A DNA stretch of 64,000 bases from Dichetophora obliterata (taxonomy: Eukaryota; Arthropoda; Insecta; Diptera; Sciomyzidae), in the NCBI GenBank assembly GCA_963920525.1, contig OY986438.1, positions 182,264,888-182,328,887 of the forward strand. Direction: 5' to 3'. Numbering within the stretch: position 1 is the first letter of the stretch; every line of letters begins with the position of its first letter. The position numbers and the translations under genes are program-made. Shown one piece after another: positions 24,364 to 34,760 of this stretch. A model generated the notes under the pieces. It was not told where the DNA came from, did no database searches, and saw nothing but the letters and a program-made list of their open reading frames with translations.

Positions 24364-24650
24364 GCTGAAGAACCGCGGCAGCCCGGGTTCAATTCCAGCT
24401 CAGACAGAAAGTTTTTCATTTGAATTAATTTTTCTGTTCGGTCGTCACCTCTCTGCAGACAATGGCAAACCTCAGAGAGTAAAAATTGCCATGTAAAGCT
24501 TTTGGAGAACATAAGCCCGTTCGGAGTCGGCATAAAACACGTCCAGTTCTCGGTCATTTGTGATCAAACATTTAACAACACGCACAACACAATTGATCAA
24601 TAGAAGCTAGGTCAAAGTCCTTCCAAGGGCTGAAATGGCCAGTTTATTTT
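24323..24650 (+). mobile_element. tRNA-derived SINE
   Basis: The head has a pol III A box (TAGCCTAGTGGGTAG at 24333) and, 53 bp downstream, a B box (GGTTCAATTCC at 24386), with tRNA-like sequence around them. A body of about 240 bp follows (CAAACCTCAGAGAGTAAAAA.., GTTCGGAGTCGGCATAAAAC.., ..TTGATCAATAGAAGCT). The same body occurs, diverged and headless, at 655-850. It would be transcribed by RNA polymerase III from the internal promoter and mobilised by a partner LINE. The body resembles a repeat I recall from tephritid flies; that is memory, not a search. Confidence 0.85.
24333..24396 (+). promoter_or_regulatory. Internal pol III promoter (A and B boxes) of SINE
   Basis: TAGCCTAGTGG fits the A-box consensus and GGTTCAATTCC the B-box consensus exactly; their spacing is in the normal tRNA/SINE range. 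Confidence 0.8.
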
Positions 24651-24656
24651 ATTTTT

Positions 24657-25035
24657 ATGTATTTTCCTTACTGACTAAGTATTAACTATATACGTATATA
24701 CATTAGGATGGTCGTTATATGTTTTTTTGTAGAATGTTAATGTTGGATGATCGGAATTCAGTCAGGATGGTCAGAATTTCAGAAATTGAAAAAAAAACTC
24801 TCTAATTATTTTTTTGTGCCTTAAGTCACCAAAAGACTTGTTACATGTTATCGTTATTCATTGGAAAAATTGTTATCTAAATCCATGTTATCTAAATCCA
24901 CTTAGTGCAAAATAGCTCGGAACACATTAATTTTTGTGTCCTAGGTGACTTTAACTTATGCAATGTTTCTTGGAACTATCTTTTCGATACGAAACCGTGA
25001 TTAAATTGCTGCAGTCAAAGTAGCAAAAGTCGTAA
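24657..25035. other. No gene seen
   Basis: AT-rich spacer between the SINE and the long hairpin, with a short local repeat of ATCCATGTTATCTAA near 24880-24900. Confidence 0.45.
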
Positions 25036-25900
25036 AACTTACTACTGATTAAGCTTGTGCTTGAGAAAAATCAAACAATCGCAGTCAAAGCAAAAGCAAA
25101 AAAAAAATAACTGATAGACTGCGAAGCACTTCAGCAGTCGACTGTTTCAGCAGTTTTTGTTTTGGTTGACTAAAACTGTGAACGAAATCGAAAGTCAAAG
25201 CAACAGCAACTGTTCAACTTTTGTAAGTCGCAGCAGCATAAGTTTTTCAACAATCGTTGCAGACTGTTTTGCTTTTATGCGTTGTGCTGATACATTTGTT
25301 TGATCGCTATCGTGCCAATTTTTTTTGCTTTTCGATCGCAAATCGCTTTTCGATAGGACACTAGGGTAGACCCTAAAAATGTGTTTTTTTGGTTAATACT
25401 ATGTTTGTGCTGGCAGACTCTGATATAAAAATTTCAAAAAAGTTTTTTTGAAACATTTGGCACAAGAACACATTTTTAGAGTCCACCTTTGTGTCAAAAC
25501 AACTTTTTGATATTCTTACATCAGATTCGAAATATATTGCCACATACACAAAGAGTATAAAACAAAAAAACCACATTTTTAGGGTCCACCCTTGTGTCCT
25601 ATCAAAAAGCGATTTGCAATCGAAAAGCAAAAAAATTTGCACGATAGCGATCAAACAAAAGTATCAGCATAAAGCATAAAAGCAAAACAGTCTGCAACGA
25701 TTGTTGAAAAACTTATGCTGCTTCGACTTACTAAAGTTGAACAGTTGCTGTTGCTTTGACTTTCGATTTTGTCCACAGTTTCAGTCAACCAAAACAAAAA
25801 CTGTGTCTTCTTCGCTTCGCTGTCTATCAAATATTTTTTTTTGCTTTTGCTTTGACTGCGACTGTTTGATTTTAAGAAGCATAAGTTTCAGTAGCAGCAA
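25036..25900. repeat. Long inverted repeat (about 330-350-bp arms)
   Basis: The left arm (25036-25383) and right arm (25570-25900) are inverted copies across their whole length, judged roughly 85-90% identical by eye. Matching landmarks are GCAGTCAAAGCAAAAGCAAA, TTTTTGTTTTGGTTGACT, AAAGTCAAAGCAACAGCAAC, TTTTTCAACAATCGTTGCAG and GATCGCTATCGTG. The loop is about 185 bp and carries a further partial copy of the inner motif (25460-25498). No transposase, and no clear target duplication. A transcript would fold into a long dsRNA hairpin; it could be a foldback TE or an hpRNA-type locus. Confidence 0.88.
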
Positions 25901-26615
25901 AGAAAATGAAAAATATTAGAAGTTTTTAAACGCTGATAAGAATATTTTAAGCCCCACAAATGATAGAAGTCAAACGGAAACTTATATGATTAATAATTTT
26001 CTCAATCTCGCTATACAACAAATTACTCCCTTTACAATAAACTTGGAAGATTTTCAGATAAATTATTTTTATCTAATAATATTAAAATTAACTTCTATAA
26101 GTGCGGATTCCCTTTCTCTCTCATAAATATCGATCACCCCACCTTTAGTTCTTGAACTAAAATTTTACGAATTTAATTCGATTAAACTTGATATAAATAA
26201 TCAAATTTCTCATATTGATTGGGACTCCCTTTTTTTGAATCGTGCGATCAATGAATGCTTCGATGTCTTCAAACCAAAATTGTATTAAATTTGTTTGAAA
26301 AATATTTCGCGATTCTCCAAAAAACTAGCATACTAATGGATTAAACAAGTTGAAGAAGTTGAAAAACACGTTTCTTAAGATATAGAATATCTCCAATTTG
26401 GAATCACATAGGTTTAAATATTTGCTTTTTGCAGACTTTTTAAGTCAAATATTACTATTTATGAGATTTCCGAACAGGATTCATTCATCACTGCATCCTC
26501 TCCTTCCGATTTTGGAGCACTCAGTCTTACAATCAAAGATATATCTGATGTTATTTCATCGAAGATAAAGAAAAAATTTACCTTTCAGTCAAAAATCTCA
26601 TTTGTCCTTTTCAAA

Positions 26616-27900
26616 ATGGTTTTGTTACTGGTTGCTCTACGACTTCTAATCTCTTGTGTTTTTCTGAGGATTGCATTTCTACATTCCAGTCTGGACATCA
26701 TGTTGATTTGGGAAAAGGTTCCTTTCCGATTTGGGGCTTATTAATTGCTCCTGTAAAAAGACACAGCTTACAGAGAAACTAGAAAATATACCTGCAATAA
26801 AGAGCCATAATTTCAGTCCTAATTTCATTTATCAATGGAATATGTATTTTTTATGCGGCGACCGTAGCCTAGTGGGTAGAAAGCGTGGCCCCTAAAAATA
26901 CACGGATTTTTCTAAAGTATTTATAAAGACAAGGTATCCCATAAGATTTTGCTTATGAAACTAAGATAGTTGGGTTTTTACTCTGTTTTGTTTTTATCAT
27001 TCATAGAATCTTTTTTAGCTAACAGCACTTGCTATGTAGTTCTTGATCATTTTCTTTTGCAACCTCAGGGGTGCCCCAAGGCAGTATCCTTGGGCCCTTG
27101 CTCTTTCTGCTTTTCATAAATGATATCAGTTCCTATTTTTCACGTTGCAAATATCTACTATATGCTGATGATCTGAAAATCTGCACACCCATAAATAGCA
27201 CTGTGGATTCAGATATTCTCCAATATGAGCTCAGCAATCTCTTCAATTGGTGCTTAAAATAGGCTCCTTCTTAACATTAATAAATGCTTCCACATTTGCT
27301 TTTCTGAATGCGCTCCTGTGACCCATAGTTCTTATTTCATTAATAATATTAAATTTAATGAAATCAAAATTTTAGACCTTGGTATTGTTTTCGATTTAAA
27401 ATTTACTTTTACTTTACACATCAGTTTCATAATTTCTAAATCGTATGATCTTTTGCCATTTGCACATTGTAATAGCTCAGATTTTTCCGACCAGTGAACG
27501 CTCAAGTTACTTTACACTTAATTTGTTCGCTCGAATCTCGAGTATGTGATTTGGAGGCCGTTCTATCATATCCACATGAATCGACTCGAACGCATTAAAA
27601 CAGCTTCCTTAGAATCGCTTTTAATCTATGATATATATTGTCTCCGGCATGACTGACTGGCCATCTCTTTTAGAAAAAATTAATTTCAATATTCCGACCA
27701 GAAATTTGCGAAACTTTGAGTTTTTCAATATTGGTTTTAGTACAAATAATAACGTTCTTAATGCTCTAATTAATAGGGCATTAATTGAATTAAATCGCCT
27801 GCCAAATTCCTTAGATATAAATTTCTCTCTTTCAAAAAATATAGTAAGAAATTTATTAAACTCTGTTTTTTATAAGTTTTCATATAAATATATATTAGGG
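26616..27900 (+). pseudogene. Jockey-like reverse transcriptase pseudogene
   Basis: FQNGFVTGCSTTSNLLCFSE at 26616 is the RT block before motif A; the frame then reads GHHVD and is broken by the 186-bp insert. After it, KYTDFSKVF (26896) is motif A with the second half decayed. PQGSILGPLLFLLFINDISS at 27074 is motif B, and LLYADDLKI near 27149 is motif C with the catalytic YADD. A later block, around 27340-27600, reads ILDLGIVFDLKF and LEYVIWRPFYHIHMNRLERI, the normal post-RT region. Many stops and frameshifts; no product expected. An intact family member would perform target-primed reverse transcription. Confidence 0.8.
26710..26895 (+). repeat. 186-bp duplicated segment, copy B (inside LINE RT)
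   Basis: Same ends as copy A at 24178-24363 but flanked by LINE RT sequence on both sides, between codons for VD and for YTDFSK. It contains the SINE only up to just past the A box. Because it starts in SINE flank and ends mid-SINE, ordinary retroposition does not explain it; copying from the 24-kb locus during break repair or gene conversion does. Confidence 0.85.
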
Positions 27901-27927
27901 CGTATCGATCGTATTTTATTTTTAATA

Positions 27928-27956
27928 TTGGGGGTTGGAATTAGTTTTAAAGGTTT
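27928..27956 (+). repeat. mariner left terminal inverted repeat
   Basis: TTGGGGGTTGGAATTAG then TTTTAAAGGTTTT, immediately after the TA target site. Confidence 0.88.
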
Positions 27957-28100
27957 TCTAAGAGATGGCGTAACTATCAATAGATCGCATCGGGCACACC
28001 TGTGACTATATTCATTTCAAAGCACATTGTCTAAGCTTCATTTTTTAGTATGTGTCATTCCACTGAAGTGTAAACAACATATATTTTTTTCTCTGTGAAC

Positions 28101-29138
28101 ATGTCGACTTTCGTTCCAACAAAACGCAATTTGCGGGAAGGTTTACTTTTGTGCTTCCATTTGAAGAAAAAAGCGGTTGAAGCACAACGCACGCTTACTG
28201 AGGCTTACGGGGACTATGCTCCATCGATTTCTACTTGTGAGTACTGGTTCCGTCGGTTTAAAAGTGGTGATTTTGATACGGAAGACAAAGAGCGTCCGGG
28301 CCAGCCGAAAAAGTTTGAAGATGAGGAATTGGAGGCTTTGCTCGATGAAGACCCGAGTCAAACCCTTCAAGAATTGTCAGAATCATTGGGAGTCGACTTA
28401 TCAACGGTCGGCAAACGTTTGAAGGCCATAGGAATGATTCAAAAGCAAGGAAATTGGGTGCCGTACCAGTTGAAGCCGAGAGACGTTGAACGGCGATTTT
28501 GCATGTGCGAACAACTGCTTCAACGGCATAAAAGGAAGAGTTTTTTGCATCGTATTGTCACTGGCGATGAAAAGTGGATCCATTACGATAATCCTAAGCG
28601 AAAAAAATCGTGGAGACCACCCGGCCATGCATCAACATCGAGGGCCAAGCCGAATATTCATGGCGCCAAGCTTATGCTGTGTATTTGGTGGGATCAGAAG
28701 GGTGTCGTGTACTATGAGCTGCTAAAATCTAACGAAACCATCACTGGGGAACGCTACCAACAACAATTGATGCAATTGAGGCGAGCATTAAAGGTTAAAC
28801 GGCCGGAATATGCCAAAAGACACGACAAAGTGGTTTTTCAACATGACAACGCACGGCCACATGTTGCAAGAACCGTCAAGGAAATGTTGGAGGCGCTGAA
28901 TTGGGATGTGCTACCCCACCCGCCTTATAGCCCAGACATAGCCCCTTCCGACTACCACCTATTCAGATCGATGACGCATGGCTTGGCTGAGCAGCGCTTC
29001 ACTTCTTACGAGGATACCAAAAAATGGGTCGATTCGTGGATTGCCTCAAAAGACGAATCGTTCTTCCGGCGCGGAATCCATATGCTGCCAGAAAGATGGG
29101 AAAATGTTGTAGCTAACGATGGACAATACTTTGAATAA
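28101..29138 (+). CDS. mariner transposase, full length
   Basis: A 345-residue uninterrupted protein, the length of Mos1 transposase. The ATG at 28101 is chosen because MSTFVPTKR aligns with the family N-terminus; an in-frame GTG six bases upstream is not a plausible eukaryotic start. Order: N-terminal helix-turn-helix region with FRRFKSGDFD (residues 50-59), WVPYQL linker motif (119-124), catalytic Asp156 in TGDEKW, Asp249 in QHDNARPH, Asp284 in YSPDIAPSDYHLF, giving the DD34D triad at the same positions as Mos1. It would cut at the TIRs and insert at TA in the nucleus. Sequence is closest to mauritiana/vertumnana-type mariners by eye. No lesion is visible; activity is not shown by sequence alone. 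Confidence 0.96.
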   Translation: MSTFVPTKRNLREGLLLCFHLKKKAVEAQRTLTEAYGDYAPSISTCEYWFRRFKSGDFDTEDKERPGQPKKFEDEELEALLDEDPSQTLQELSESLGVDLSTVGKRLKAIGMIQKQGNWVPYQLKPRDVERRFCMCEQLLQRHKRKSFLHRIVTGDEKWIHYDNPKRKKSWRPPGHASTSRAKPNIHGAKLMLCIWWDQKGVVYYELLKSNETITGERYQQQLMQLRRALKVKRPEYAKRHDKVVFQHDNARPHVARTVKEMLEALNWDVLPHPPYSPDIAPSDYHLFRSMTHGLAEQRFTSYEDTKKWVDSWIASKDESFFRRGIHMLPERWENVVANDGQYFE

Positions 29139-29185
29139 TATACATTGTACCGTTGATTCTAAATAAATGCTCAAAAACCGAAAAA

Positions 29186-29212
29186 AAACCTTTAAAATTA
29201 ATTCCAACCCCA
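29186..29212 (-). repeat. mariner right terminal inverted repeat
   Basis: CCTTTAAAATTAATTCCAAC then CCCA, followed by TA; inverted copy of the left end. Confidence 0.88.
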
Positions 29213-29214
29213 TA

Positions 29215-30415
29215 TATTTAGATCGTATTTTAAGAGGTCTAAAAAGTTGCATTAAGTGGTCAAGATCTCCCCAAAAAAATTTTAGAAAAAAATAAGGATG
29301 CCTTCCTCTCCTGCAAGGACAAAGTTGTTTAAAAAAAAAGTAAGAAATCACGATCTCAAAATGGTTTGATTTTCGTAAGAAAAACTAAATATGTTCTTAG
29401 CAAAAGTAAATATATACTAAAATGTTTTGTCAAACATGATGCCACTCTCGATTTTTACCCGCACGGTCCTGTGTGAAGGATATTCGAATCTTCACACGCT
29501 CGAGGTAGCACATAACTTTTGATTGATGTCTAAATTTGGTGATTTTGATTATAGTGTTGGCTTTTTCCTTAAATTTGGCAAATTAATAATTTGCATATTT
29601 TTTGCATATGCATTTTCTTTTTTTTGAGAAATGTATGCTTGAATCCAATTTTTAAACTTTTCAAACAATTGAATATAAGGTCTTTTACAATTTATTCAGT
29701 AATGTGTCGGTATTTTCTAGTAATAGCTAGTCATAGGTATTTACAATCCAATTTTTCAGTAGGTGAAGGTTAAGCAGTTTTAGGTTTGGTAACAAGATGA
29801 TGATGTCTGATATGAAGCAAGTGCGCCCGCAAAGAACACGGAGAAATAAAATCAAACTTTCTATGCTTAAATTAAGCAAGAAAACTATCGTTTTTCCTAA
29901 AACTATCGCTAGACCTCTCAAATATATTCTTTTTTGTCCATGACGGCGACTTTATTGGCAATTTTTAGGTAATTTTTACGTGAAATGACTCTCTTTTGTT
30001 TTACTATCTGACAAGAAATGTATGGTTGATATGAGTAAAACTTCAAATTTTACTGGGATGGTTCCGGCCATTAGCATTACAAATCGACTTTTCAGAGTGG
30101 ATTGCAATGCAAGTAAAATATAGCCTTTTTACAGTTTACAACAGAAATAAGCATTTTTCAGTTGCTGCTTGGATCCGAAAGTAAAGAAATATTGTGATTC
30201 GAATTAATTGTACTTTTTGATACATACCTTATTAATCAGGACTGCTTTTTTTCTTCTTAAAGACTTTCCTCCAGCCGCCGCATCTTTTTTGTTTAGTTGT
30301 AAGAATGTTTGTGGTTGCAGATGTTTGACTTTGCAACATTGTAGCAACTTTTGGTGTTGCTTTGGACACATAATTCTACGATAATAGTTAAAACGAATTC
30401 CATAACTTTGCAATT

Positions 30416-30416
<1 letters not shown>
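29215..30416. other. No gene seen; possible residual LINE tail
   Basis: The first ~40 bp after the mariner (TTTAGATCGTATTTTAAGAG) continue the host LINE flank, which reads GATCGTATTTTA on the other side as well. Nothing else is recognised. Confidence 0.45.

Positions 30417-30449
<33 letters not shown>
30417..30449 (+). repeat. (CAA)n microsatellite
   Basis: About 11 uninterrupted CAA units. Confidence 0.92.
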
Positions 30450-31229
30450 AAACCAACAGCAATAACAACGACTTTTTGAAGACAAACACTTAACCACCGG
30501 ATATGTCAATAAGTTGTTGTAATGTTATGCGTACAACTTCGCTGTTGTTGTCTCCTGCCAGCCTGCCTGCCCCCAACTTCAGCACTTGAAATGCAGCTGG
30601 GAATCCTACACCATATTCTTCTTCTTCTTCTTGTTGGCATGCAATGTTTAAGTTGTTGTTGTTGTTATTGCTTTTGTTTTTGGTGTTTGTTGTTGATGCT
30701 TGCCCCTTTGGCTTATTGTTTGTGGTTATTTATTTATTTTTTTTGGTTCAGAATTTTTTGAATTTTGCGTTGTCAACACTGGAGGTCGCCGGCCGCAGTG
30801 TCTCGCAGCAATAGCGAATCACCAAGTTATATGGATAGCTTCGTTTTGGGATCGGGATCAAAAAAGTTTGATTGAGATTTTTTTCCTTCTTTGTTCTTAG
30901 TTGTGGCCTTCTTGCTTTGTTGGCCTGTTCCTTGCATTTTTTTGTATTAATATGAAAATTATATGTAAAGGATCCCTAGTCGCATGTATGCAAGCAACAA
31001 CAATGCGTTTGTCGGTCGATGACAGCGGTGCACAATGGTTCAAGAATCCAAATGAGCGGCAACAATTCGTAGGAGTGAGCTATCTTCTTGAAATTTTGCA
31101 CACTTATTTCTGTTAATGATCTTATAGTTAGTTATTCACTAGTGATTGTTAGTGATAGTTAGTTATTTACTAGTGATTAATTACTCTATCTTATAATAAA
31201 ATATATACTCTACCGTATAAATTTCATCG
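30450..31229. other. No gene seen
   Basis: TTG/CTT-rich low-complexity sequence; the open frames at 30522-30761 and 30901-31116 reflect composition. Confidence 0.45.
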
Positions 31230-31730
31230 TTGCTTATGACCTATTGCCAGCTTGATGGCACGCATAGAAGAGTATATAAATTCTTGATCAGCATCACCTT
31301 TGAGTCGATTTAGTCATGTCCCTCTGTCTGTCCGTTTGTCTTTCCACACAAATACAGCCGCAATTTTAAAGCTATCGTATTGAAATTTGGTATATGTGCT
31401 TATATTTAGAATACTAAGGTCATGTTCGAGAATGAGCAGAATTGGATTAAAACCACGCCTACTTTCCAAATAAAGTTAAAGCATCTTAAAAATGACACAA
31501 AAAATTATGTAGTGTCTTGGAATTTCGCACATAAGTTTTGAAGTAAAATGTTCCCAATATATTTAAAATCTGTTAAAATTAGATCACAACCACGTCTACC
31601 TCCCACACAATTTGACTTTATCAAAGCGGTAAAATCTCTGAAAATGACACAAAAATTAATATAATGACTTGAAATTTTGCACATAAGCTTTGGTCTCAAA
31701 TATTTACCAAATATTTCAAAGTTGTCTAAA
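31230..31730 (+). repeat. Diverged tandem repeat with GTCY-type start
   Basis: Begins TATAAATTCTTGATCAGCAT.. then a GTCTGTCCGT-type run (31318-31345), followed by at least two to three diverged units of about 150 bp sharing TTGAAATTT.GCACATAAG, a ..ACCACGYCTAC word and AAAATGACACAAAAA. The GTC(C/T) run plus this leader is like a widespread dipteran repeat related to the mini-me group; that link is from memory. Confidence 0.55.
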
Positions 31731-32487
31731 TAGTAAGAGAGAGTTGTTTAAAGTGGAACCTCTTCTAATGTGAGACTCGAACTTTTCTTCGATATTTCGA
31801 GTCCCGATATTTCTTCTTCGATATAGGCATCACCAATGTTTTGACACTGGCAGTGTATTTTCGATTGGCAGTCTATTTTCGCCATCACTTTTCATGTGGA
31901 TTTGGAGAGAAAATACGAATTATTTATATTCGTGCCAAGCATAGTGAAAATATTTCAGAAAAAAGTTTTTTTACCTTTTTTTGCAATGATCATTTTACCA
32001 TTATTTTTTGTGCTATAAAAACGGTGAGTATATGAATAGTGTTTGTTTTTCATGTATCCTTAAGATTCCAAAGTGATTTCTGCTAAAATGCATAGAAAAA
32101 TAAATTTCTGGTGCTATATCAATATGTCCATGAATTTATAATATTCAAAGGGCTTTTTTAGGCTTAATTATTAGTTAACTAGTACAAAAGCCTCTCCTAC
32201 GACAGGTCCTTCGCACTATCCGTTTTTGGAGCCATTTGCTAAAAGCACATTTTTCTCTTTTTAAAGCTTGGTTTTTTATTCAATTGATCTTTGAAAAATA
32301 CAAATGTACTTCTTTAAATAACACTTTACGTAATGAAGCAGTGTTAAAAGGTAGTTAGATCAAAAACTTACTATTGTAAGAGCCTAATATTGTCACTGAT
32401 AAGTATCAAATATATTTTCTGTGCATATTTTCAGGCTGAACATTTTTGAGAACAGTATGTCTTGAAAAAATACTTTACTGTCAAAAA
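31731..32487. other. No gene seen
   Basis: AT-rich. A local repeat GGCAGT(G/C)TATTTTCG occurs at 31849 and 31868. Otherwise nothing. Confidence 0.45.
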
Positions 32488-32630
32488 ACAGTTTGAGAAA
32501 TACTGTGTGCAGAGCAGCATGCTTGCCTTTTATGTATTAAGATGTGCATACCTTCAGGCTGAACAGTTTGAGAGATATTGGGCACGGAGCAGCGTGCTTA
32601 CCTTTTGTATATAAAGATTGCAACAACTAA
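32488..32630 (+). repeat. Tandem duplication, ~78-bp period
   Basis: CAGTTTGAGAAATACTGTG.. and CAGTTTGAGAGATATTGGG.. start two head-to-tail copies sharing GAGCAGCRTGCTTRCCTTTT. A CTTCAGGCTGAA-type word precedes each copy. Confidence 0.75.
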
Positions 32631-33984
32631 TGTTATTAAAAATTTAATTCTGGCTACAGTTTTTTCACCACAGCATTTTACCACATCAGTGGTAAAAAAC
32701 CACGTTTTACGATATCAGTGGAAAGAAGAGCTGAATACCTTTCCAATAAGCTAAAAATCATGTGAATATTATGAAAAATACATATTTTATGGGCGTTGTA
32801 AAAGAAACATCTTTCGGAAAATGACGAAATATCGATTTTCTGGGGACTCAAAAGAGTATGTAACGAACAAAAATTACAAAATTTTTTAGCCACAATAAGT
32901 GTGCATTCGAAATCTTTATTGTTTTGGTTAACTCGGGTATGCATTCTGAAGAAAAAAAAAACAGTTGCATGCAAAATACATGATTTTTTGGCCACAAAAA
33001 GGGGTTCAGGAGAACCAAAACTGCTCCATTGGGACTTCTCCGGTCCAAAAAAAAACTATGCCGAAATAGTTTTTAAGAGTCCCTCTAACTTTGGATTCGA
33101 TGTCAGGCTCGCTTTTTTATTTCTCCTTACAAATCAATCTGGCTTATTGTATATCTTAATAATATTTCATCATAATAACTTATTGAAATTTAAGTAGTTT
33201 TTAAATAACAGTTTATGTACTGCAAAATTACAACAAGTATTTCTAAAAAAAGCTAAATTTGATAAGGGATTCCTTTAAAAAGTTCTTAAGTAACTAATTT
33301 GCAACTTTCTAAAAAAAATGTCCTTGAAGCGATTTCCAGGTCAATCGCCAAAACTATATGTGGTCTGGCAGTTTGTGATGCAGTTTGATTTGTTTCCTGT
33401 TGAACATCACCAGCATCTTGATATTAACCACCATTTTTATTTAACTCGTCCAATTGTCGACAGTATTTCCCTAAATTTAGCTTTTCGTTGGGTTTCAAGA
33501 GTTCGTAATCAATTGCTCCTTAGATATCCCACTTTATTCAAAGCACATTCTCTCTTTCAGGCCCTAACCGGGATTAGAGGTGGAGTTGGCAGGTTGTCCG
33601 CGCTCTCAGTAAACTCTTTTCTACGATGTTCTTATACGGTAACCAATTTTCTTCACCAGTTGCCTTTTGTATTCAGTATTTAAATTTTTTTACACTTTTA
33701 TTTACATTCCTCACAACATAGCAATCGTTTAATTAATAATACATCAACTGTAACTGTCAACTTTAACTGCTGATCACAGAAACAGTATTACCACAAGGAC
33801 TAGGATTTTTATGTTTCCTGTATGGAGTATATTCCTTCCCAATCAGCCATTCTGTAATAGTGTTTGGAGTAAGCTTACCTACAATAGAATAATTGAAGCC
33901 TTTTCCAAACATACTTTGATAATACTTGCTCAGGTAATAAATATACAAGTTGCGTTATAAAATTGTATCGCAACATGATAAAAG
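32631..33984. other. No gene seen
   Basis: AT-rich. The frame at 33318-33683 (121 residues) has no recognised domain and no supporting context. Confidence 0.4.
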
Positions 33985-34760
33985 TAAGCTTTTTGTAATA
34001 ATACTTGTAGTAAGTTTACTTAAAGTTTAATTTACAAGCGTTTTCAAAGCATGATTGGAAAATGCTTTCAGAGGTAATATAGTTCACAACTTTCACATTG
34101 CAAGGGAATTCCCCAAGTATTGAAAATTACAATTGCAATAAAAAACAAAGTTCCATCACTAACAATTTTGATGTCAGTGGCTTGTGTTCAGTGAACAAAT
34201 TAAAAAGTTGTAAGATTTCTGAATTGATTGCATAAGTTTTTATTTAAGATTTTAAAAAATGCATTAAAAATTTTACCTAAATGTACGGAATTAGAGCAAG
34301 GAAGTTGTGGCTTTACTTTTAAAAAAGGAGCCATATCAAATTAATGCATTCCAAATCCTTTAAAACATTTGTAAAAAGCTTACAATAATACTTGCTTCAA
34401 ATTGTTTAATAATTTTTTTCATAATATTTTAATAACACTTTTTCATAATTTTCTAAAAACAGTTGGAAAAAACTTACAATAATACTTATTTCCAATTATT
34501 TACCAATTGTTTTCAATAATAATTTTATAACACATTTTTCCAATTTCAAAGTAAGTATTGTAGAAAGCTTATTAATAACACTTATATTCAATTGAATAGT
34601 AAACGCTTGGAATAATATTACAGTAAGGAATATTTTTCCAAGGGTTCCTCATTGCTTATTCTAAAATTACTTGAAAGCATTTCACAACAGTTTTTACAAG
34701 CTTTTTCCAAGCGCTATGTTTACGCTTGTAAACTTACTACAAGCTTATTCCAAGCTTGCT
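33985..34760. repeat. Imperfect inverted repeat rich in AATAATACTT/AAGCTT words
   Basis: CTTGTAGTAAGTTTAC near 34004 is inverted near 34725, and GAAAATGCTTTCAG..GTAATAT near 34056 has an inverted counterpart GAAATGCTTTCAAGTAATTT near 34670. Between them words such as CTTACAATAATACTT recur. It looks like an old AT-rich TIR element; ends and duplication are not resolvable by eye. Confidence 0.4.

Larger units (their letters stand above)
26150..27927 (+). mobile_element. Degraded Jockey-like LINE
   Basis: Fragments in the correct order for a Jockey-type ORF2: RT blocks from 26616, a 186-bp foreign insert at 26710-26895, motif A, motif C, then the C-terminal region to about 27900. It is interrupted at its 3' part by the mariner at 27928. 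It is the same family as the minus-strand LINE at 55128-56776, sharing QHGFV..STTSN, GSILGPLLF and LLYADDLKI blocks. The upstream limit is approximate because the endonuclease part is too decayed to trace. Confidence 0.7.
27928..29212 (+). mobile_element. mariner element, apparently intact (DD34D)
   Basis: A 1285-bp element with terminal inverted repeats of about 27 bp (GGGTTGGAATTAGTTTTAA left, GGGTTGGAATTAATTTTAA from the right), flanked by TA at 27926-27927 and 29213-29214. Length and coding layout match Mos1-type mariners. The two ends differ by a 2-bp length difference at the tip and one internal mismatch. It is inserted in the 3' part of the Jockey-like LINE, so it is younger than that LINE. 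Confidence 0.95.

Noticed and set aside
24333..24396. Functional tRNA gene
   Set aside because: A and B boxes are present, but the arms do not form a proper cloverleaf by eye and a SINE body follows without a terminator; a SINE head is the better reading.
30417..30449. CRISPR-like or structured repeat
   Set aside because: Simple CAA microsatellite with no spacers; the window is eukaryotic and no array of spaced repeats exists.
33318..33683. 121-codon plus-strand frame
   Set aside because: No recognised motif, no neighbouring exon or TE context.
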